Assembly (NCBI GenBank): GCA_003214855.1
Contig: QCLC01000001.1
Coordinates: forward strand, 62,001 to 126,000
Reading direction: 5' to 3'
Origin: Prochlorococcus sp. AG-412-I05
Lineage (GTDB): Bacteria > Cyanobacteriota > Cyanobacteriia > PCC-6307 > Cyanobiaceae
DNA length: 64,000 bases
Part shown: piece after piece, positions 7,844 through 18,506 of the stretch
Layout: the number at the start of each line of letters is the position of its first letter
Position numbering within the stretch: the stretch's first letter is position 1
Notes under the pieces: model-generated
What the model was told of the DNA's origin: nothing
The model's input: the letters and a program-made list of their open reading frames with translations, nothing else
Database searches by the model: none
Position numbers and translations under genes: made by a program

Positions 7844-9516
7844 TCGCTTTTGCTCCCTAGATCACTATCAATGTTGCTGGTTTTTTCTAGGTTGAGTGGC
7901 TCTTCAGGTACGCCATAGCCATAGGGTTCCGTTACCAGAGGGGCTTTGCCGCTCCAGTTTTCCACTGGTGGTGGGGAGCTGGTGAGCCATTCAGGAGTCA
8001 GCGCTTTCCAGGGGTTGTCTCCGGCAATGGGGCCGCTCAATGCACTCTGCACGACATTCCAGAGAAAGGGCAGCGTGCTGATGGCCATCAGCAAGGCTCC
8101 AACACTGCTGATTTGATTGATTACGGTGAATTGCGGGTCGTATTCCGCCACACGGCGGGGCATGCCGTTGAGGCCTAGCCAATGCTGTGGGGCAAAGCAG
8201 AGATTGAAGCCGATGAAAGTGATTAAAAAATGAAACCGGCCCAGAGATTCATTGAGCATGCGCCCAGTGAATTTTGGATACCAGTGATAAATAGAGGCAA
8301 AGATCACAAACACCGAGCCTCCATAGACGATGTAGTGAAAATGGGCAACAACAAAGTAGGTATCATGCACGTGAATGTCGAATGGAACTTGTGCAAGTGC
8401 TACGCCAGTAATGCCCCCAAGCACAAAGTTGACAATGAAGCCACAGGAGAAAAGCACAGCACTGTTTAGAGAGATGCGCCCTCCCCAGAGTGTTGCCAGC
8501 CAGTTGAAGAACTTAATTCCTGTAGGTACGGCAATGAAGGATGTGGCAATGGTGAAAAAGAGGCGCATCCAAGGAGGTGTTCCACTGGTGAACATGTGAT
8601 GTGCCCAAACCACGAGGCCAAGGAGCACGATGGTCATGATTGAGTACACCATTGAGGTGTAGCCAAAAAGTGGTTTGCGGCAGTGAACAGGAAGGATTTC
8701 GCTGACCAATCCGAAGGCTGGCAGCACCATGATGTATACAGCTGGGTGGGAATAAAACCAGAAAAGGTGTTGATAGACGACTGCGTTTCCGCCCAGGCTT
8801 GGGTTGAAGAATCCTGTATGGGCAACGATGTCGAAACTTAAAAGAACCAGTGTTCCAGCTAGTACTGGCGTGGAAAGCACCACCAGGATGCTTGTGCCGA
8901 GCATCGCCCAGCAGTACATGGGTAGTTGCATCAGCTTGAGCCCGGGCTGCCGCAGCTTGAGGATGGTGGCGATGAAGTTGATGCCACCAAAGATTGAGCT
9001 ACCGCCAAGCAAGAGAACACTGAGAATCCATAAGATCTGTCCTGCGGCGGGGGTGGTGATACTCAGCGGTGGGTAGGCCGTCCAGCCGGATTGAGCAGCA
9101 CCGGTAATGAAGTAGCTACTGATCAGCAACAGGCCAGCTGGAGGGATCATCCAGAACGCCACGGCATTGAGTCGAGGGAAGGCCATGTCACGAGCTCCCA
9201 CGTAAAACGGAATGAGATAGTTGCCGAAGGCACCGTTCACGACCGGCACGATCCAAAGGAAGATCATCACCGTGCCGTGCAGCGTTAGCACCTGGTTGTA
9301 GACATCCCTGGCCATGAAGTCGGCGATGGGGCTGGCGAGTTCGATGCGGATGGCGCCACCAAGCACTCCGCCGATTAGGTAGAAGATGAATCCGCAAACC
9401 AAGTACTGCAGACCGATGACCTTGTGGTCAAGGCTGAAGCTGAAGTAACGCAACCAGCCAGTTGGTTGAAGACCATCTGATTGCTTTTTGCTAGGAGGAG
9501 AGATAGCAACCGTCAT
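7840..9516 (-). CDS. ctaD: cytochrome c oxidase subunit I
   Basis: 558 residues, twelve predicted helices. The heme-copper signature is clear: HGTVMIFLWIVPVVNGAFG (heme ligand region), WFYSHPAVYIMVLPAFGLVS with the CuB His and cross-linked Tyr, WAHHMFTSG with two further CuB His, and HDTYFVVAHFHYIVYG with the heme a and a3 ligands. It is the catalytic subunit that reduces oxygen and pumps protons. It overlaps ctaC upstream and ctaE downstream by four bases each, which indicates tight translational coupling. Confidence 0.97.
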   Translation of the reverse strand: MTVAISPPSKKQSDGLQPTGWLRYFSFSLDHKVIGLQYLVCGFIFYLIGGVLGGAIRIELASPIADFMARDVYNQVLTLHGTVMIFLWIVPVVNGAFGNYLIPFYVGARDMAFPRLNAVAFWMIPPAGLLLISSYFITGAAQSGWTAYPPLSITTPAAGQILWILSVLLLGGSSIFGGINFIATILKLRQPGLKLMQLPMYCWAMLGTSILVVLSTPVLAGTLVLLSFDIVAHTGFFNPSLGGNAVVYQHLFWFYSHPAVYIMVLPAFGLVSEILPVHCRKPLFGYTSMVYSIMTIVLLGLVVWAHHMFTSGTPPWMRLFFTIATSFIAVPTGIKFFNWLATLWGGRISLNSAVLFSCGFIVNFVLGGITGVALAQVPFDIHVHDTYFVVAHFHYIVYGGSVFVIFASIYHWYPKFTGRMLNESLGRFHFLITFIGFNLCFAPQHWLGLNGMPRRVAEYDPQFTVINQISSVGALLMAISTLPFLWNVVQSALSGPIAGDNPWKALTPEWLTSSPPPVENWSGKAPLVTEPYGYGVPEEPLNLEKTSNIDSDLGSKSE

Positions 9517-10337
9517 GCTTCTGAAACCGTTGTTTTGGCGTTGTTGCTGAACCAGGTGTCGTAGTTACCGGGTGCTTCGACAATCACTTTCGTATGCATG
9601 TTCCCGTGGTATGGACCGCAGAGTTCGGCGCAGATGATTGGATAGCGACCTGGCTTGGTTGCTGTGAAGTTCAAGAGAGTGGGCTGACCAGGAATGATGT
9701 CTTGCTTGATGCGGAATTCGGGAACCCAGAAGGCATGGATGACATCCTTGGATTCCATGCGCAGTGTCACAGGTTGGCCTAGAGGCACGTGCAACTCGCC
9801 TGAAATGATGTCGCCTTGGGGATAGTGGAACAGGAAGGCATACTGCATTGCGGTGACTTCCACCGCTAATGGGGCAAGGCTGGTGTCAGCACTGGAGGCA
9901 TCGGCGACAGAACCGATCCCTCCCCAGATTTGTTCCTTCATGTCCATCATCTGATGGTCATGGGCGTCATGGGCTAATGGAACCATTCCGCCCATGCGGT
10001 CGTAGATATCGAAGCTGTAAAGCCCAACAAACAACACGACCACAGCAGGGACAGCTGTCCAAAAGATTTCAAGAGGGAGATTGCCTTCAATGGCGAGGCC
10101 GTCCTCCAATTGACCAGGACGTCTGCGGAACTTAATCAGGCTGAATACAACCAACCCGACAATGCCGAGAAAAAGGATTGCTCCGATGCTGAAAAGGACT
10201 CGGAAGAGTTCGTCGTATACGGGTGCATTCGCACTTGCATCAACAGGGAGCAGATTGACGTTCTGGCCAATCCATAGGCCTCCAAGTACAAGGGTAATGA
10301 CCAACGCCAGCGTCAGGATGGCAAAGGGAGTCCGCAC
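9513..10337 (-). CDS. ctaC: cytochrome c oxidase subunit II
   Basis: 274 residues from a GTG start at 10337; no strong Shine-Dalgarno precedes it. Two N-terminal membrane helices (TLALVITLVLGGLWIG, FSIGAILFLGIVGLVVFSLI) lead to a periplasmic or lumenal cupredoxin domain. That domain carries the CuA site: HAFWVPEF, then CAELCGPYHGNM with two Cys, a His and a Met. Between helix 2 and the cupredoxin domain is a His/Met-rich segment, PLAHDAHDHQMMDMKEQIWG, that looks like an insert. It is the electron-entry subunit and first gene of the ctaCDE unit. Confidence 0.96.
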   Translation of the reverse strand: MRTPFAILTLALVITLVLGGLWIGQNVNLLPVDASANAPVYDELFRVLFSIGAILFLGIVGLVVFSLIKFRRRPGQLEDGLAIEGNLPLEIFWTAVPAVVVLFVGLYSFDIYDRMGGMVPLAHDAHDHQMMDMKEQIWGGIGSVADASSADTSLAPLAVEVTAMQYAFLFHYPQGDIISGELHVPLGQPVTLRMESKDVIHAFWVPEFRIKQDIIPGQPTLLNFTATKPGRYPIICAELCGPYHGNMHTKVIVEAPGNYDTWFSNNAKTTVSEA

Positions 10338-10636
10338 GGAATCTATTTGGATCTTTTAAGGCTATGGAGATCGCTCCAAAGCAACATGCAGTGATTATTA
10401 AGTCGTCGCAAATTTTGCAAGAAATCCTTATTTTGCAAGGTGTCTGATGAGGTTAGTTTTTTTGGCCTGAGCGCTTCTGTCAGGGATGGGTGATTTAGCG
10501 ACCAGTGGTGATGTCGCAGTCGCCTAGACAAGGTGAATCTGATGATTCAATCGCTACATTCTCAGAGATAACAAGCGTGATCTTTGGGACTAAAGCCTCT
10601 CCATCGACTTACAGCATTTTATTATAGTATAGTAGC
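10338..10636. other. divergent promoter region between ctaC and ctaA
   Basis: About 300 bases with no supportable gene. It must hold the promoters of the divergent ctaCDE and ctaAB units. The right end (10623-10633) reads TATAGTATAGT, ending three bases before the ctaA ATG, so a -10 element there would give an almost leaderless mRNA. Elsewhere the stretch is AT-rich with short T runs near 10455-10461. I see no convincing operator or repeat. Confidence 0.5.
10623..10633 (+). promoter_or_regulatory. candidate overlapping -10 elements before ctaA
   Basis: Two overlapping TATAGT hexamers lie 9 and 4 bases upstream of the ctaA start. If used as -10 boxes, transcription would begin at or inside the start codon region. 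No clear -35 hexamer is seen at the right spacing, so this is only a candidate. Confidence 0.3.
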
Positions 10637-11560
10637 ATGATGCCGTCTCTGCCTCGGGTCCGCTGGCGCCTTGCGCAGTTGGCTGTACATCTTGTTGTTG
10701 CCCTGATTGCGCTGGTTGTGATTGGAGGAGCAACGCGTGTGATGGAGGCAGGGTTGGCTTGTCCGGATTGGCCTCTCTGTTATGGCTCTCTTCTGCCTGG
10801 GCGTCAGATGAATGTCCAGGTTTTTCTTGAGTGGTTTCATCGCCTTGATGCCTTTGTGGTGGGCCTTGCCCTGTTAGCGCAATTAGGGGCTGCTATTTTT
10901 TGGCGTTCTCAGTTGCCGGCTTGGCTTCCCTGGGTCTGCGTCGGCCTGGTGGTTTTAGTTTTAGTCCAGGGAGCTCTTGGAGCCCTGACTGTCTTGCAGC
11001 TTTTGCCTTCTGGTGTGGTGACGGCGCATCTGGCATTTGCTCTGACACTTGTGGCGGCGGTGAGTGCTCTAGCTCAGGGCTTGTTGTCCTCTTCTGTTGA
11101 GTCACCGCCTTTGTGGTGGCGCCTAATGGGTGGAGCCTCCTTGTTGGCAGTGATAGGTCAGTGTCTTCTTGGTGGTCGTATGGCCACGGCCTGGGCGGCC
11201 CAGCGTTGCCTGAATGGCGGACAGGCCTGTCAATGGCTGGATTGGCACCGTATTTCTGCCACACCCGTTGCGGCATGCGTAGTGATCTTTGTTGGCACTG
11301 CTCTCTTGGTCGGTGGCTGGCCTCGACGCCAGTGGCCTTTTTTGATATCTGCTTTAGCACTTGTTGTGACCCAGGTAGGCCTTGGAGTTCTTACCTTGCA
11401 GCTTGGACTATCCCAGCCTGCAGTGACGGTTTGCCATCAGCTGGTTGCAACTCTGCTTGTGGCCTTGCTTGCCGCCCTTACCTTCCGTAATCCGGAAGGA
11501 TCACCTTTGGCTGTGTCTGCCGTTGGTGATGCATCCTCGATAGACCATTGTCATGGTTAG
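10637..11560 (+). CDS. ctaA: heme A synthase
   Basis: 307 residues, about eight membrane helices in two similar halves. The N-terminal half has [32 protein letters not shown] with the paired Cys loop, and [12 protein letters not shown]. The second half repeats a His in the AHLAFAL and [13 protein letters not shown] segments, which fit the heme ligands of COX15/CtaA proteins. The enzyme oxidises the C8 methyl of heme O to a formyl to give heme A for the oxidase. It overlaps ctaB by eight bases and is divergent from ctaCDE, the usual cyanobacterial arrangement. Confidence 0.93.
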   Translation: MMPSLPRVRWRLAQLAVHLVVALIALVVIGGATRVMEAGLACPDWPLCYGSLLPGRQMNVQVFLEWFHRLDAFVVGLALLAQLGAAIFWRSQLPAWLPWVCVGLVVLVLVQGALGALTVLQLLPSGVVTAHLAFALTLVAAVSALAQGLLSSSVESPPLWWRLMGGASLLAVIGQCLLGGRMATAWAAQRCLNGGQACQWLDWHRISATPVAACVVIFVGTALLVGGWPRRQWPFLISALALVVTQVGLGVLTLQLGLSQPAVTVCHQLVATLLVALLAALTFRNPEGSPLAVSAVGDASSIDHCHG

Positions 11561-12554
11561 TTCAACGCCAGAGATGCTTCAGGGGGGGCTGACCCGGGAG
11601 CAGATCGTGCCTTCTCGCAAGCGGATCAAGCTGCCAGCTTGGTTGGAGATTGCTAAACCACGCTTAATTCCACTGCTTTTGGCCACAACCCTTGGTGGGA
11701 TGGCGCTATCCGAAGGTTGGCCCCTACCTTCTCTCAGGCTGGCCTGCACCCTAGGAGGAGGGGCTCTGGCTGCTGCTGCTGCTGGTGTTCTCAACTGCAT
11801 TTGGGAACAGGATCTTGATGGGCGCATGCAACGCACAAGTGGTAGGGCTTTGCCTTCAGGACGCTTGTCTCCAACTGCGGCGTTCATCGGTGCCATCTCT
11901 TGCACCTTGGCGGCAGCGGCTCTGTTGGTGAGTGGTGTGAACTGTCTTGCGGCTGGCCTGTCTTTGCTTGGTCTGTGCAGTTACGTGCTGCTTTATACAG
12001 CGATCTTGAAGCCCCGCACGACCCAAAACATTGTTATCGGAGGGGTGGCTGGTGCGATCCCCCCTCTTGTGGGTGCGGCTGCGGCCAGCGGGCATGTGGG
12101 CCTTAGTGGATGGTGGTTGTTCTCCCTGGTCATGCTTTGGACCCCCGCGCATTTTTGGGCACTGGCCCTATTGCTGCGAGATGACTACAGGGCTGTTGGG
12201 ATACCCATGCTTCCTGTTGTTAAGGGCCCTGTGGTCACCGTCAGAGCCATTTCTCGTTATGGCTGGGCCACGGTTCTACTCAGCGGTTTTGGTGTCTGGG
12301 CCTTGCCGGAGGGGGGCTTGCTCTACGGACTTTTGTTGATCCCTTTCAATGCTCGTCTGCTGCAAATGGTTCATCAGCTAGGTGCTGCTCCGGAGAATGT
12401 TGATCGAGCCAAGGGGCTCTTCCGTTGGTCGATCTTCTATATGTTTGGTATCTGCCTTCTTCTGGTGGTTAGTCGTTTGCCCATGGCGTCTAATTTTGAT
12501 CTTCAGGCCTGGTCTTTGCTTCAGCAGATGGCGAGCGGCGGGCAGTTCATCTAA
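11553..12554 (+). CDS. ctaB: protoheme IX farnesyltransferase (heme O synthase)
   Basis: 333 residues of UbiA-superfamily type. The prenyl-binding motif near residue 80 reads [20 protein letters not shown]; the usual NDxxD first Asp is replaced but the second acidic cluster DLDGRMQRT is kept. A second conserved loop, [20 protein letters not shown], is the family's DxxxxD-like region. It transfers a farnesyl group to heme B, making heme O for ctaA. It is the second gene of the ctaAB pair and is followed by a hairpin. Confidence 0.93.
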   Translation: MVSSTPEMLQGGLTREQIVPSRKRIKLPAWLEIAKPRLIPLLLATTLGGMALSEGWPLPSLRLACTLGGGALAAAAAGVLNCIWEQDLDGRMQRTSGRALPSGRLSPTAAFIGAISCTLAAAALLVSGVNCLAAGLSLLGLCSYVLLYTAILKPRTTQNIVIGGVAGAIPPLVGAAAASGHVGLSGWWLFSLVMLWTPAHFWALALLLRDDYRAVGIPMLPVVKGPVVTVRAISRYGWATVLLSGFGVWALPEGGLLYGLLLIPFNARLLQMVHQLGAAPENVDRAKGLFRWSIFYMFGICLLLVVSRLPMASNFDLQAWSLLQQMASGGQFI

Positions 12555-12586
12555 ATAGAAGTCACTAGAGACCCCCAGGAGGGTCT

Positions 12587-12615
12587 GGTAGCTCTATAGA
12601 GCTGCCTAGATTTTT
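12587..12615 (+). terminator. possible intrinsic terminator after ctaB
   Basis: An inverted repeat with arms at 12587-12595 and 12598-12606 (GGTAGCTCT / AGAGCTGCC, one G-U pair, inner bases forming the loop) is followed by TTTTT at 12611-12615. A second small hairpin with AGACCC/GGGTCT arms lies just before it at 12569-12586. Placement after ctaB and before the ABC genes is right for a terminator, but the stem is modest. Confidence 0.45.
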
Positions 12616-12640
12616 AAGACTTGTACTACGTTCCCTCTTG

Positions 12641-13654
12641 ATGCCGATGATTGAACTGAAGCAGCTTGAGAAGTCCTATGGAACGGTTCAAGCCCTAAAA
12701 GGTCTCAGCCTCAAGGTGCCTCGGGGATGTCTTTATGGTTTGCTTGGTCCAAATGGTGCAGGCAAAACAACAACTTTAAGGATTCTTTGCACCCTTCTGG
12801 CTCCTGATTCAGGCACGGTCAGCGTGGCTGGGCTCAATGCTTTAAGTGATCCTCGTGCTGTGCGGCTCGAATTGGGCTATGTGGCACAAGAGGTTGCTAT
12901 CGACAAGATCCTCACAGGACGAGAGTTGTTGCAGTTGCAGGGCGATTTGTATCACTTGCGCTCTAGCGATAGGGATGGACGCATTGCTGAATTGATTGAT
13001 TGCCTTGGCATGCAGGATTGGATTGATCGACGTTGCGGCACCTATTCGGGCGGGATGCGTCGCCGGATAGACCTGGCCTCAGGTTTGTTGCATCAACCAC
13101 AGTTGCTGGTGTTGGATGAGCCCACCGTTGGTTTGGACATCGAGAGTCGTTCAGCGATTTGGCAATTGTTGCGTGACTTGAGGGCCCAAGGCACCACCGT
13201 GCTCCTTAGTAGTCATTACCTTGAGGAGGTTGAGGCCCTTGCTGATCGGATGGCGATCATTGATGACGGGCGAGTGATCGCAGAGGGAACTCCTGATCAG
13301 CTCAAGCAGCAACTTGGAGGTGATCGGGTGACTCTGCGTGTGAAGGAATTCAGCGATGATCGTGAGGCCGAGCAGGTCAGGCAGCTTCTCCAAGGTGTGG
13401 ATGGTGTGCGCCAGGTGGTGGTCAATCGGGTACAGGGTTTTTCCCTCAACCTTGTTGTAGAGAATGAAGAGGTTGTGCCTCGTTTGCGTGAGCAACTTGA
13501 TGGTGCTCAGCTGCCTGTCTTTGCCCTCGCTCACAGTCGCCCGAGCTTGGATGATGTTTATTTGCAGGCCACTGGCCGAACCCTGATGGACGCTGAGTTA
13601 GCTGTAGCTGGTCAACGAGACTCAAAGCTGGAGCGTAAAAAAGCGATGCGTTGA
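12641..13654 (+). CDS. ABC-2 type transporter ATP-binding protein (DrrA-like)
   Basis: 337 residues from ATG 12641; ATG 12647 (MIELKQLEKSYG) is equally possible. Walker A GLLGPNGAGKTTTLRIL, signature YSGGMRRRIDLA, Walker B LLVLDEPTVGLD and the switch His (LSSHYLEEVEALADRM) are all intact. A C-terminal extension of about 100 residues ends in RPSLDDVYLQATGRTL, typical of DrrA/CcmA-like exporters. It should power the permease encoded 75 bases downstream. Substrate unknown; drug or lipid export is only a family analogy. Confidence 0.9.
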   Translation: MPMIELKQLEKSYGTVQALKGLSLKVPRGCLYGLLGPNGAGKTTTLRILCTLLAPDSGTVSVAGLNALSDPRAVRLELGYVAQEVAIDKILTGRELLQLQGDLYHLRSSDRDGRIAELIDCLGMQDWIDRRCGTYSGGMRRRIDLASGLLHQPQLLVLDEPTVGLDIESRSAIWQLLRDLRAQGTTVLLSSHYLEEVEALADRMAIIDDGRVIAEGTPDQLKQQLGGDRVTLRVKEFSDDREAEQVRQLLQGVDGVRQVVVNRVQGFSLNLVVENEEVVPRLREQLDGAQLPVFALAHSRPSLDDVYLQATGRTLMDAELAVAGQRDSKLERKKAMR

Positions 13655-13730
13655 TCCCTTTCGTTCGTTTTATTGAGTTGGATCTGCCTGAATCCACCCT
13701 TTTCTCATTCGTTCTGTTGACAGTCACTCC

Positions 13731-14585
13731 ATGACTAGCCCTGTTGCCGCTGTTACTACCCGTGCTGCAGAGCAGGGGCCATTGGTTGATCTTGTGCAGG
13801 AAACTTTGGCCCTCACCCGCAGACTTTTCTTGCAGCTGTTGCGACGCCCTTCGACCTTGATTGCTGGCATTCTTCAGCCCTTGATCTGGTTGGTGTTGTT
13901 TGGTGCTTTGTTCTCTAATGCTCCGGAGGGTTTGTTGCCAGGAGGCATGAGCTACGGCAGGTTCTTAGGGGCTGGTGTGATTGTGTTCACCGCGTTCAGT
14001 GGTGCACTCAATGCTGGATTGCCAGTGATGTTTGATCGTGAATTTGGTTTTTTAAACCGTCTTCTGGTGGCTCCGCTGCGCAGTCGCAGCTCGATCGTGC
14101 TTGCTTCTGTGATCTACATCACATCTCTAAGTCTTCTTCAGAGCCTGGCGATCATGGCAACGGCTGCCTTGTTGGGTTACGGCTGGCCAGGTGTTTCGGG
14201 ACTGGTCTTGGTGTTGTTCACCTTGTTGTTGCTGGTTTTTGCGTTCACTGCCTTGAGCCTTGGACTGGCTTTTGCTCTGCCAGGCCACATTGAATTGATT
14301 GCGGTGATCTTTGTGGCCAATTTGCCTTTGTTGTTTGCGAGCACGGCTCTGGCGCCGCTTTCTTTTATGCCTGATTGGCTTGGCTGGCTTGCGGCCCTAA
14401 ACCCTCTTACTTTTGCGATTGAGCCCATACGAGCTGCCTATGCCGGTCCGCTTGATCTTGGTGCCGTTCTACTTGATGCTCCTTACGGGACTGTGAGTGG
14501 TTATGGATGTTTGACCGTGTTGATGGTGGTCACCGTTGGCTTGTTCCTGATGATTCGTCCTTTGTTGAACCGTAAACTCGCCTGA
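13731..14585 (+). CDS. ABC-2 type transporter permease
   Basis: 284 residues with six predicted helices and the ABC-2 family layout: a cytoplasmic N-terminus with ETLALTRRLFLQLLRRPSTL, a first helix AGILQPLIWLVLFGALF, the GLPVMFDREFGFLNRLLVAP coupling region and a LAPLSFMPDWLGWLAALNPL stretch before the last helix. It pairs with the preceding ATPase as an exporter. Both lie downstream of ctaAB, but the hairpin after ctaB suggests their own transcription. Confidence 0.9.
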   Translation: MTSPVAAVTTRAAEQGPLVDLVQETLALTRRLFLQLLRRPSTLIAGILQPLIWLVLFGALFSNAPEGLLPGGMSYGRFLGAGVIVFTAFSGALNAGLPVMFDREFGFLNRLLVAPLRSRSSIVLASVIYITSLSLLQSLAIMATAALLGYGWPGVSGLVLVLFTLLLLVFAFTALSLGLAFALPGHIELIAVIFVANLPLLFASTALAPLSFMPDWLGWLAALNPLTFAIEPIRAAYAGPLDLGAVLLDAPYGTVSGYGCLTVLMVVTVGLFLMIRPLLNRKLA

Positions 14586-14859
14586 TTTCGTGCACCACTC
14601 CACTACTTGCCATGCCTGACGTCCAGCAGGTGTATCGCTCTTGCGTCACGACATTGCTGAGCCTTTGGCAGATGCAATGGTTCTTTGAATTTCAGAACTG
14701 TTTAGAGGTTTTCGTTCAAGGGCAGGAGCCTCGGTCGGAGCAAGCCCCGACGGTCCTGAACTCATTGTCAGTACGACCTTCCCCTGCTTTTGCTCTAAAC
14801 CATTTGCCGCATCATTGCTCGCCAATCACGAATGCAAAGCTGTCGAAGGCATCCTGAGC
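14586..14859. other. spacer before nanE
   Basis: About 270 bases between the ABC permease and nanE. An open frame of 81 codons from 14612 exists but has no recognisable features and uneven composition, so I do not call it. The promoter of nanE may lie here. A G/C-rich imperfect hairpin sits around 14729-14757; nothing else is clear. Confidence 0.3.
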
Positions 14860-15552
14860 ATGTCTTTGTCTGCTTTTGAAACTCTCAGACGGGGGTTGAT
14901 TGTCTCTGTTCAGGCGCCCGAGGGTTCACCGATGCGTCATCCTCAGGTGATTGCGGCCATGGCTGAAGCCAGTCTTTGCAATGGCGCGGTTGGGGTGCGT
15001 TTGGAAAGTCCGGAACACATTGGTGCCGTTCGACGCCGTTGTCCGGATGCCTTGATTATTGGGCTTTGGAAGCGTTCCTTCCCTGATAGTGCTGTCTACA
15101 TCACGCCAGGATGGGAGGAGGTTCAGGCTGTCTGGTCGGCGGGAGCAGATGTCGTGGCTCTCGATGCTACCCAGCGTCATCGGCCAGGGGGGATCACTCT
15201 TGAGCAGCTTGTGAGTCGGGTTCGGGAAGATTTGGGAGCCCCTCTGATGGCAGATGTCGATACGATCGAGAATGGTTTACTTGCAGCAGAGCTTGGTTGC
15301 AGCTTTGTGGGCACCACTCTTTATGGCTATACCGAAGTGACTGCTGTTAAGCGGCCTCCAGGTTTGTGTTTGTTGGGGCCGTTGCGGCAGCAGCTTGATT
15401 CAGATGTCAAGCTCATCTGCGAAGGCGGGCTTGATTCCCCTCAGATAGCACTAGAAGCAATCGCTTCAGGCGCAGACATGGTGGTAGTTGGTACAGCGAT
15501 TACCGGTGTTGACCTGCAGGTGGAAAACTATTGCCGAACATTGGCGGCTTAA
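14860..15552 (+). CDS. nanE: N-acetylmannosamine-6-phosphate 2-epimerase
   Basis: 230 residues from ATG 14860 (MSLSAFETLRRGLIVSVQAP). The TIM-barrel pattern of NanE is clear: an early GLIVSVQAPEGSPMRHP, IIGLWKRSFPDSAVYITPG, DVVALDATQRHRPGG with the catalytic Asp region, LMADVDTIENGLLAAELG, GTTLYGYT and ICEGGLDSPQIALEAIASGA. It converts ManNAc-6-P to GlcNAc-6-P. No sialic acid lyase, kinase or transporter is nearby, so here it may serve cell-wall or amino-sugar recycling. It converges on groL. Confidence 0.93.
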   Translation: MSLSAFETLRRGLIVSVQAPEGSPMRHPQVIAAMAEASLCNGAVGVRLESPEHIGAVRRRCPDALIIGLWKRSFPDSAVYITPGWEEVQAVWSAGADVVALDATQRHRPGGITLEQLVSRVREDLGAPLMADVDTIENGLLAAELGCSFVGTTLYGYTEVTAVKRPPGLCLLGPLRQQLDSDVKLICEGGLDSPQIALEAIASGADMVVVGTAITGVDLQVENYCRTLAA

Positions 15553-15620
15553 CTTCCAAAGTTTTTTGGCATCAACCGAACTTTGGGACGTGATTTGGAC
15601 GTGACTTGTCTAGGCAGATG

Positions 15621-15666
15621 CACAACGCATGAGGCTTGTCCATGCGTTGTGGCGGGGTTCTTTTTC
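15621..15666. terminator. intrinsic terminator between converging nanE and groL
   Basis: A perfect 11-base inverted repeat: CACAACGCATG at 15621-15631 and CATGCGTTGTG at 15641-15651, loop of nine bases, followed on the plus strand by GGTTCTTTTT. It sits about 70 bases after the nanE stop, right for plus-strand termination. The minus-strand side has no comparable T-run, so termination of groL there is less sure. Confidence 0.8.
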
Positions 15667-15694
15667 TATCCCTAGGGAAAGCTTTGGGGCGGGA

Positions 15695-17416
<1,722 letters not shown>

Positions 17417-17506
17417 TCACTACGGGCGAGGGGGCATAAGTGGGGAAAGCCGAATCCTTGCTGTTATGGGTGTGCTTGCAGGGGATTGGCTCGGTATGGT
17501 CCAGCT

Positions 17507-17683
17507 ATGAATGACACTGGGGCGCTGTTTTTCGTGATCATGGCCGGTCTGGCCGGAATCATGGCTTTGGTGTATGTGCCCTTGCGTCTCTTCCTGACAG
17601 CCACTGCCAGGAGCAGACGTTTAAGACTTCTTCAGCGCATCCGGCGCTTGCGAGATGAACTGGGACAGCCGCTGGAATCCTGA
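17507..17683 (+). CDS. small conserved membrane protein, unknown
   Basis: 58 residues from ATG 17507 (MNDTGALFFVIMAG). One hydrophobic segment (residues 7-27, LFFVIMAGLAGIMALVYVPLR) is followed by a strongly basic helix with RSRRLRLLQRIRRLRDELG. The layout is that of a single-pass protein with a cytoplasmic basic tail. It lies divergent from groL and converges on fabG. I believe similar short proteins occur in other cyanobacteria, but I cannot name one. Confidence 0.65.
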   Translation: MNDTGALFFVIMAGLAGIMALVYVPLRLFLTATARSRRLRLLQRIRRLRDELGQPLES

Positions 17684-17706
17684 ACGTCTGACCCAGCAGT
17701 AGCTTT

Positions 17707-18459
17707 TCAGCCCATCAGCATGCCGCCATCAACTTGTAGCACTTGTCCAGTGATGTAAGCCGCTGCAGGGTCGGCTGCCAAGAAGCGCACAGCTCCAGCG
17801 ACTTGCTCTGGGGTGCCAAAGGATCCCAAGGGGATAGCGGCAAGAATCGGTTCTGAATCCAACTCTTTTGTCATGTCTGTTGTGATGAAACCTGGGGCTA
17901 CTGCATTGACAGTGATTCCCCGGCTGGCAAATTCTTTGGCTGTACTTTTCGTGAGGCCCACCACTCCAGCTTTGGCTGCTGCGTAATTGGCTTGACCTGC
18001 ATTGCCCATCAGGCCCACCACGGAGGTGATATTGATAATTCTGCCGCTTTTTTGTTTAAGCATCGTGCGAGCAACAGCCCGTGTGCATAGAAACACACCT
18101 GTGAGGTTGAGATTGACCACGGCTTGCCAGTCTTCTGTTTTCATTCGCATCAACAAGCCATCGCGAGTGATGCCTGCATTGTTGATCAAAATATCCAGGC
18201 TGCTGCTGCGTTCAAGCACGGTTTTGATCAGTTGGTCTACGGCGTCTTCTTCTGCCACATTGGCTTTGATGGCATAGGCAGAGCCACCGTTGCTGGTGAT
18301 CGCTTGAACAACTTCTTCTGCTGCATCAGCTGAGCTTGAGTAGTTCACGACCACTTCTGCGCCTGCCTCTGCGAGGGCAAGGGCTACAGCACGACCGATC
18401 CCGCGACTGGCTCCTGTGATCAGGGAGGTTTGGCCAGTTAGGGGAGGAGAAGAGGTCAT
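17707..18459 (-). CDS. fabG: 3-oxoacyl-[acyl-carrier-protein] reductase
   Basis: 250 residues from ATG 18459 (MTSSPPLTGQTSLITGASRG). Classical SDR: cofactor loop TGASRGIGRAVALAL, NNAG at residue about 92, catalytic Ser in NITSVVGLMGN and the YAAAK pair, then AVAPGFITTDM. The final LQVDGGMLMG is typical of FabG. It reduces beta-ketoacyl-ACP in fatty acid elongation. The K+ channel gene upstream on the same strand is separated by about 50 bases. Confidence 0.92.
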   Translation of the reverse strand: MTSSPPLTGQTSLITGASRGIGRAVALALAEAGAEVVVNYSSSADAAEEVVQAITSNGGSAYAIKANVAEEDAVDQLIKTVLERSSSLDILINNAGITRDGLLMRMKTEDWQAVVNLNLTGVFLCTRAVARTMLKQKSGRIINITSVVGLMGNAGQANYAAAKAGVVGLTKSTAKEFASRGITVNAVAPGFITTDMTKELDSEPILAAIPLGSFGTPEQVAGAVRFLAADPAAAYITGQVLQVDGGMLMG

Positions 18460-18506
18460 GGCGTGATTCGTTCTCGCAGGATCGTACGGACCCATTGCAG
18501 TCCTTC

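Noticed and set aside
14612-14857. 81-codon open frame before nanE
   Set aside because: No recognisable features; likely chance in a promoter spacer.
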